Part shown: positions 6,191-10,506 of the stretch, in pieces
Layout: each line of letters begins with the position of its first letter
How positions within the stretch are numbered: the first letter of the stretch is position 1
Program-made: the position numbers and the translations under genes
Notes under the pieces: generated by a model
What the model saw: only the letters and a program-made list of their open reading frames with translations
Told to the model about the DNA's origin: nothing
Database searches by the model: none
NCBI GenBank assembly: GCA_937958345.1
Contig: CALGNW010000241.1
Span: 1-10,506, forward strand
Direction of reading: 5' to 3'
Origin: an uncultured Neomegalonema sp.
GTDB lineage: Bacteria > Pseudomonadota > Alphaproteobacteria > Rhodobacterales > Rhodobacteraceae
Length of the DNA: 10,506 bases

Positions 6191-6568
6191 ATGGCTTCCA
6201 ATACCGCAAAAAAGCTTCCCTCTGCCGAAGCACCGCTCAGCAATGACGGTGTGAGCGAAGCGGAACTCGTCCAGCGTCTCGGTCAGGTACAAACCCTGCT
6301 GTTCGGTGACGCGCAGCGCGCCACCACAGACCGCATCGCCTATCTGGAAGACCGCATCCTCGAACTGGAGTCATCCTCCGACGAGCGACTGGAAACGCTG
6401 GCCAAAGCCTTTGACGCCCGCACGACCGAAATGGAAAAAGATTTCGAGCGCCGGTTGGCCGAACTGACCAAAGAAGTCAACGTGCGCGACCGCCAGCAAA
6501 CCCAGAGCCAGCGCCGTCTGGTGACAAATCTGGGCGAGACGATCAAACTGATCGCGAAAGAAATCTGA
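6191..6568 (+). CDS. Small coiled-coil protein of unknown function
   Basis: I do not recognise a named family. The 125-residue product is highly charged and almost entirely helical, with no signal peptide or membrane segment. After a flexible first 20 residues comes VSEAELVQRLGQVQTLLFGD (21-40), then a heptad-patterned helix RIAYLEDRILELE (48-60) that runs on through SSDERLETLAKAF, MEKDFERRLAELTKEV (81-96) and a C-terminal helix LVTNLGETIKLIAKEI. The LLFG motif followed by an acidic/basic coiled coil recalls small bacterial coiled-coil proteins whose homologues I remember only vaguely. A good ribosome binding site, regular heptads and sensible codon use support it as real. It lies between mocA and the MoeA-like gene on the opposite strand, ending 27 bases from the convergent MoeA-like stop. 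A role in scaffolding or oligomerisation is only a guess. Confidence 0.72.
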   Translation: MASNTAKKLPSAEAPLSNDGVSEAELVQRLGQVQTLLFGDAQRATTDRIAYLEDRILELESSSDERLETLAKAFDARTTEMEKDFERRLAELTKEVNVRDRQQTQSQRRLVTNLGETIKLIAKEI

Positions 6569-6595
6569 GACCGCTCGGAGCAACCCGACATGTCC

Positions 6596-7585
6596 TTACC
6601 GCTCCCTCGGTTGCGGTCTGGACGGGATTTCCTTGAGCAGACCGCCGACACCCATCGCGGCAATGTCGGCGCCGGTTACCGGCAGGCGCGCCGCAAGGCG
6701 CTCCAATATCCAGTCCGCGCCATTTAACGCCAGTGACCGCGCGCAGCCCGGTAAAATGACCAGCGGCTTTTCCCGATACATGCCAAGCGCAAGCAAGTTG
6801 CCGGGATCAACCGGCATACCGAACCGTTCGATGCTGCCCCCCGCCGCCGTGACCGCCGCAGGGGCAATATCGCGCCGGTCCGATGTCGCCGATCCGCCAA
6901 GGATCAGAGTCAGATCGCCGACGTCCGCCCCGTCGAGCGCCGACCGAACCGCCGCCGCATCATGCGCGACGATCACGGTGGTCAGCGCTGGTGATCCGAG
7001 TGCGGTCAGGCGCGTTTGAACCGCCTGCGCTCCCTTTGCAATGACCGACTCTTTCTGGCCCTCTGTCCGTGTGACAATCAGGGTTGTCTGAAGCGGTAAA
7101 AACGGATGCAAATGCATTGACCCGCGCAGCAGCACATCGACCTGTTCAACCGCACCGCCATCTGCCGCATAAGGAATGACCTTGGCGGTGGCCGCCAACT
7201 GACCCGCCGCCAGCCGCGCATAATCGGGCGGGGTCGCGATGGTCAGTGCCTCGTCCACCGCATTGGCCGCATTAATCGCATCAACCCGAACGCGCAGCAG
7301 GCCCGCCGCCCCGGCCCGCAGATTACAGCGACCCGTAAAGGCGGCATCGACCCGAAGGCCCGGCCCGCACGCCGCCTCGGCCATAACCCTCGCGGCCTGA
7401 TCCTCGGCAATGTCCCGATCATCAAAGCGCGCGACGATCACCTCGGCCATCCCCGCCCTGTGCAGGGTTTCGGCATCCGCCGCCGTCAGCCGTGCGCCCT
7501 TTTTAATCGTGACCCCGCCGCCCCGGACCGTGTGCGCAACAATCCCTCCGACGGCCTGATCCAGAGGAAGCGGGCCAAAGCGCAT
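6596..7585 (-). CDS. MoeA-like molybdopterin-binding protein
   Basis: A 329-residue molybdopterin-binding protein related to the MoeA/MogA (MoCF_biosynth) fold. The N-terminal half (1-165) resembles MoeA domains, with MRFGPLPLDQAVGGIVAH and the VTIKKGARLTAAD segment (25-37). The C-terminal half is the molybdopterin-binding domain, with LILGGSATSDRRDI (227-240), ERFGMPVDPGNLL (253-265), VILPGCARS (276-284) and a last block GVGGLLKEIPSRPQPRE (312-328). From memory, many alphaproteobacteria carry this same module fused to a MobA/MocA-like NTP transferase. Here the protein ends right after the module and mocA is separate. Its likely role is cofactor handling before or during cytidylylation. The ATG follows the XdhC TAG with no spacing, and AAGG inside the XdhC 3' end serves as its ribosome binding site. 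Confidence 0.85.
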   Translation of the reverse strand: MRFGPLPLDQAVGGIVAHTVRGGGVTIKKGARLTAADAETLHRAGMAEVIVARFDDRDIAEDQAARVMAEAACGPGLRVDAAFTGRCNLRAGAAGLLRVRVDAINAANAVDEALTIATPPDYARLAAGQLAATAKVIPYAADGGAVEQVDVLLRGSMHLHPFLPLQTTLIVTRTEGQKESVIAKGAQAVQTRLTALGSPALTTVIVAHDAAAVRSALDGADVGDLTLILGGSATSDRRDIAPAAVTAAGGSIERFGMPVDPGNLLALGMYREKPLVILPGCARSLALNGADWILERLAARLPVTGADIAAMGVGGLLKEIPSRPQPRER

Positions 7586-8611
7586 CTAAGTCGCCTTCGG
7601 TTTGCGCAAACGCCCGACAATTTGCGCCATGATCGAGACGGCAATTTCAGCCGGACTTTTCGAACCGATATCAAGGCCGATGGGCGCGGCAATCCGGGCG
7701 AGGTCTTCAGGGGTATGTCCCTCGGCAATCAGACGGTCATGCCGCTTGGCACTGGTACGGGTCGAGCCGAGCGCGCCGATATAAAACGCAGGCGAGCCGA
7801 ACGCGACGCGCAGGGCCGGATCGTCAATTTTAGGATCGTGGCTGAGGCATACAATCGCCGTGCGTGCATCGGGTGCAAGTGCCCGCAAGGCATCATCGGG
7901 CCAGTCCCGCGAAATCGTCACATCGGGAAATCTGGCCTCTGACGAAAAGCTCTCTCGCGGGTCGATCACCGTGACATCAAAACCGGTCATCCGCGCCATG
8001 ACACTGAGCGGTTGCGCGATGTGCGCCGCACCGATGATGGCCATTTTCAGCGGCGGATTATGAACCGAGAGAAACCATTCAGAGTTTTCCCCCTCGGCAA
8101 AGCCCGATTTGTCTGTTTTGCATCTGTTTTGCGCGGGTTTTACCAGAAAGTGCGCCTGTTTTACCTGATTATCCACGGGTATTACGTGACGTTCTTTCGT
8201 CTTTAGATTGATTGCAAGGACGGTACGCTCTCGACGGGCGCGTGCGGCGCAGATCGCCTCCAGCGTCGCCAGAGGCAGCCCCTCGCCCACGCCAACCGGC
8301 TCGACCAGAATACGGATGGTCCCGCCGCAAGCCAGACCGACAGCGAACGCATCATCGTCAGAAACGCCATATTTCAATACCTTACAGGTTCCATCCGCCA
8401 TCGCTTCGATCGCTTCAGCGGCCACGGCCCCCTCGACACACCCCCCCGAAACCGACCCCGCCAGCGCCCCGTCGGCGGCAATGGCCAGCATTGCACCGGG
8501 CTGACGCGGGGCAGACCCCCATGTCTCAATCACCGTGGCCAGCGCAACAGAGCGCCCGCTGCGTACCCATTCCAGAGCAATTTCAGGGACTTGGTCATGG
8601 TTCGCAGTCAT
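7586..8611 (-). CDS. xdhC: XdhC/CoxF family molybdenum cofactor maturation protein
   Basis: A 341-residue XdhC/CoxI family chaperone. Such proteins bind the molybdenum cofactor, aid its sulfuration and pass it to the apo-enzyme. The N-terminal domain (1-105) has TVIETWGSAPRQPGAML (26-42) and SGGCVEGAV (55-63). The C-terminal Rossmann domain (about 187-336) has NPPLKMAIIGAAHIAQPL (185-202), VTVIDPR (213-219) and FYIGALGSTRTSAKRHDRL (276-294, in part), then GLDIGSKSPAEIAVSI (312-327). The two are joined by a polar linker (about 134-180) with lower GC and a short internal duplication. The ATG at 8611 overlaps the CoxE stop by 4 bases (ATGA) and has GGGGGA before it; an in-frame ATG at 8623 is a possible alternative that adds four residues. 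It is followed without a gap by the MoeA-like gene. By position it corresponds to coxF. Confidence 0.9.
   Translation of the reverse strand: MTANHDQVPEIALEWVRSGRSVALATVIETWGSAPRQPGAMLAIAADGALAGSVSGGCVEGAVAAEAIEAMADGTCKVLKYGVSDDDAFAVGLACGGTIRILVEPVGVGEGLPLATLEAICAARARRERTVLAINLKTKERHVIPVDNQVKQAHFLVKPAQNRCKTDKSGFAEGENSEWFLSVHNPPLKMAIIGAAHIAQPLSVMARMTGFDVTVIDPRESFSSEARFPDVTISRDWPDDALRALAPDARTAIVCLSHDPKIDDPALRVAFGSPAFYIGALGSTRTSAKRHDRLIAEGHTPEDLARIAAPIGLDIGSKSPAEIAVSIMAQIVGRLRKPKAT
8112..8167 (-). repeat. Short imperfect direct repeats inside the XdhC linker
   Basis: On the minus strand CAGGTAAAACAGGCGCA (8151-8167) and CTGGTAAAACCCGCGCA (8130-8146) agree at 14 of 17 positions with a 21-base period, so the frame is kept: VKQAHFL is followed by VKPAQNR. 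Next to it CAAAACAGA occurs twice, 11 bases apart (8123-8131 and 8112-8120). The pattern suggests slippage-type expansion of a linker free to vary. Confidence 0.6.
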
Positions 8612-9930
8612 GTCATCCCCCATCGGGAGCGGTCTTCCCACCACCGGTTGCTGTAGGCATCGTGAGGGGCCGTTGCTTCCTCAAGTTGCATTGACGCCAG
8701 TTGACGCCGGTATTGCTCACGCGCACCAACGTCGTCAGGCCGCATCAGCGCCTCGGCCAGATCATGCAGGCTGTCTATATTATGCGCCGCCCGGAAACTA
8801 TCAACCTCGCCCAACAGCGCCCGCACACCGCGCGCCTTCGGAGAGAATTCATCCCATCTTAACAGAGGGTTGAGCCAGATTAACTTACGGGACGACAGGC
8901 GCAGTCGGCGCGCCTCGGCGGCCAACACTTCGGGTTCGGCACGATCCAAACCGTCCGTTATCAACAGGACCGTTGCCCCCCGGCCCAGCACCCGGCGCGA
9001 CCACTTCCGGTTGAACTCCGCCAGAGCAGGGCCGATACGCGTCCCCCCCTCCCAATCCTGCGCCTCAATCCCCGCGGCCTCCAGCGCCTCATCGGGATCA
9101 CGCATGCGTAAGGCACGGGTAACATTGGTTAATTGGGTTCCGATGGTGAAGGCGTGAACCTTACTCCAGCCATCCCCCTCTCGCCGCATAGCAGCGTGCA
9201 GAAAATGCAGAAGCATCCTCGAATATCCGCTCATCGACCCGGAAATATCGCACAATGCCACCAGCGCGGGCCAAGCGGTAGTGCGTTGTTTTACCGGTAA
9301 CATCGGCGCTGAACCGGGCTTCATCGCGGTACGCATTGCCCCCCGCCAATCGGGCCGCGACCCCCGCTGTGCCTTGATCATGCGGCGCGTGGGCAGCGGT
9401 TGAACCGGAAGCCGGAGGGCGGCAATCATCGCCTCGGCGGCACGGACTTCAGCGGTCGTCATTTGCTCAAAGTCGCGGGATTGCAGCTTTTCCGACCCCG
9501 AAAAGGTCAGGCTTGCATCGAACTCAATCTTGTCCTCTTCAAGTTCAGGCGAGGGCGGCAGCGGCGGCTTTTCGGCCCCGTCCAGCAGAGCCTCTGACGC
9601 GCGCTGCTCAGCCGCCTGCTTTTCACGGTTAGGGGGTGCTTTGATCTCTGGCATCAGCGCAGCCATCATGCGTTCAAGGAACTGCGGATCGCGCCAAAAC
9701 ATACGGAAACACTGGTCGAAAACGGGGATGTGGTCGCGTCGGGACACGAAACACGCACGCAACGTATGATAGAAATCCACTTTGGAGGAAAACCCCGCCT
9801 GCTCGACTGCATGGATTGCATCGACCAACCGTGCAGGGCCAACAGGAATACCGGCCTTCCGCAACGCCCGCGTGAAATGCGCAATGTTATCAGATAGTTT
9901 GGCCTGCGATCCGTAAAAGTCAGAGGTCAC
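8608..9930 (-). CDS. coxE: CoxE-like VWA domain protein
   Basis: A 440-residue von Willebrand factor A protein of the CoxE type. In CO dehydrogenase clusters CoxE works with the MoxR ATPase CoxD in maturing the copper/molybdenum active site. The N-terminal helical half (1-100) has IAHFTRALRKAGIPVGP and FYHTLRACFVSRRDHIPVFD. A charged Pro/Glu stretch follows (98-135). The VWA domain starts near 220. The metal-ion-dependent adhesion site is complete: D228, S230 and S232 in CDISGSMSGYS, T297 in EGGTRIG, and D326 in LLITDGLD. The last residues NRWWEDRSRWGM resemble the conserved C-terminal end of this family. The start is GTG at 9930 and its GTGA overlaps the CoxD stop, with AAGGGG inside the coxD end as ribosome binding site. 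No signal peptide is seen, so it acts in the cytoplasm. Confidence 0.9.
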   Translation of the reverse strand: MTSDFYGSQAKLSDNIAHFTRALRKAGIPVGPARLVDAIHAVEQAGFSSKVDFYHTLRACFVSRRDHIPVFDQCFRMFWRDPQFLERMMAALMPEIKAPPNREKQAAEQRASEALLDGAEKPPLPPSPELEEDKIEFDASLTFSGSEKLQSRDFEQMTTAEVRAAEAMIAALRLPVQPLPTRRMIKAQRGSRPDWRGAMRTAMKPGSAPMLPVKQRTTAWPALVALCDISGSMSGYSRMLLHFLHAAMRREGDGWSKVHAFTIGTQLTNVTRALRMRDPDEALEAAGIEAQDWEGGTRIGPALAEFNRKWSRRVLGRGATVLLITDGLDRAEPEVLAAEARRLRLSSRKLIWLNPLLRWDEFSPKARGVRALLGEVDSFRAAHNIDSLHDLAEALMRPDDVGAREQYRRQLASMQLEEATAPHDAYSNRWWEDRSRWGMT

Positions 9931-10506
9931 GCCCGCCCCTTCGCCTCGGTGCTGCGCCCGGCCAAGTCCTGCCGGGCCTCGTCCAAGATCTTGGTTGCCT
10001 CTGATCCCTGGAGTTTTGCGATGTCATCCTGGTATTTCAGCAGAGCGCCGAGGCTGTCTGAAATCGTCTGGGGATCGAGGGTCACCGCGTCCAGCGCGAC
10101 CAGTGCCTTGGCCCAGTCCAGCGTCTCTGCCACGCCCGGATTTTTGAACAGGTCCTGCCCTCTAAGCCGTTGAATAAATGCGGCAACTTCGCGCGACAGC
10201 GTCTCGGATGCCTCCGGCGCTTTCGCCCTCAAAATCTGCATTTCGCGGTCGAAATCAGGGTAGTCCACCCAATGGTAGAGGCAACGGCGCTTCAGCGCGT
10301 CATGGACTTCGCGGGTGCGGTTCGAGGTGACAATAACGATGGGCGGTTCCGGCGCCTTAATCACACCAACCTCCGGAATTGTAACCTGAAATTCGCTTAG
10401 GGCCTCCAGCAGAAACGCCTCGAACGGTTCGTCCGCGCGGTCGAGTTCATCGATCAGCAGAACCGGCGCACCGCCCGGTTGAGGGCGCATTGCCTCCAGC
10501 AAAGGT
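9927..10506 (-). CDS. coxD: CoxD-like MoxR-family AAA+ ATPase, C-terminal part (cut by window edge)
   Basis: The last 192 or so residues of a MoxR-type AAA+ ATPase; the N-terminus with Walker A lies beyond the right edge, so the first visible codons are internal. Visible parts are the Walker B motif APVLLIDELDRADEPFEAF, the following LLEALSEFQVTIPE helix/strand, sensor 1 VIVTSNRTREV, the arginine-finger region DALKRRCLYHWVDYPD, and the helical lid ending LDEARQDLAGRSTEAKGRA. The YHW.DYPD block is typical of the CoxD subgroup. MoxR ATPases work with a VWA partner, here the overlapping coxE gene. In CO dehydrogenase maturation CoxD is thought to partly unfold the apo-enzyme so that sulfur and copper can be added. 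The 4-base overlap with coxE (GTGA) shows co-translation. Confidence 0.9.
   Translation of the reverse strand, partial: PLLEAMRPQPGGAPVLLIDELDRADEPFEAFLLEALSEFQVTIPEVGVIKAPEPPIVIVTSNRTREVHDALKRRCLYHWVDYPDFDREMQILRAKAPEASETLSREVAAFIQRLRGQDLFKNPGVAETLDWAKALVALDAVTLDPQTISDSLGALLKYQDDIAKLQGSEATKILDEARQDLAGRSTEAKGRA

Noticed and set aside
6569..6617. Possible bidirectional terminator between the coiled-coil and MoeA-like genes
   Set aside because: GACCG and CAACC could pair with GGTTG and CGGTC, but only with a 7-base bulge and a large loop, and there is no T-run on either side.
8608..8644. XdhC start at 8644
   Set aside because: The start at 8611 gives the ATGA overlap with coxE and a purine-rich site before it. 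The upstream residues lie within the coxE C-terminus and do not look like family sequence.

Overview
The window looks like the chromosome of an alphaproteobacterium, most likely of the Rhodobacterales/Rhodobacteraceae type. It is GC-rich and densely packed, many genes are joined by 4-base start/stop overlaps, and the gene content fits (DUF952 next to pyrD, a DUF992 secreted protein, a carbon-monoxide-dehydrogenase-type cox maturation cluster). This placement is inferred from protein families only; there is no rRNA or other marker here. I see no tRNA, rRNA, CRISPR array, transposase or phage gene, and no gene-free stretch over 300 bases.

Left part (1-2360): the start of a Phd/YefM-type antitoxin runs off the left edge and has two short perfect palindromes in its promoter region. 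Upstream of it on the minus strand, a DUF952 gene and pyrD (class 2 dihydroorotate dehydrogenase) form a translationally coupled pair. Divergent from these is a plus-strand DUF992 exported protein with a strong ribosome binding site, closed by a clear intrinsic terminator.

Middle part (2365-6568): a two-gene minus-strand operon encodes a membrane-anchored coiled-coil protein with a degenerate, TipF-like EAL domain, followed by a polytopic membrane protein ending in an isoprenylcysteine-carboxyl-methyltransferase (ICMT) type domain. Upstream lies a MocA-type nucleotidyltransferase (molybdenum cofactor cytidylyltransferase). A short plus-strand coiled-coil protein of unknown function is divergent from it, and a 16-bp perfect palindrome lies between the two.

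Right part (6596-10506): four tightly coupled minus-strand genes, read right to left, are a MoxR/CoxD AAA+ ATPase (cut by the right edge), a CoxE VWA protein, an XdhC/CoxF protein and a MoeA-like molybdopterin-binding protein. Together with the nearby MocA they form a maturation set for an enzyme of the xanthine oxidase/CO dehydrogenase family. MocA would make the cytosine-dinucleotide cofactor, XdhC would bind and deliver it (and support sulfuration), and CoxD/CoxE would remodel the active site or insert the metal. The structural genes (coxMSL or similar) are not in the window and would be expected beyond the right edge.

I found no wholly new system. The points most worth a second look are the coiled-coil gene that separates the two halves of a usually linked MoeA-like/MocA pair, the degenerate EAL plus ICMT operon, the AT-rich repeat-bearing linker in XdhC, and the perfect palindrome upstream of mocA.
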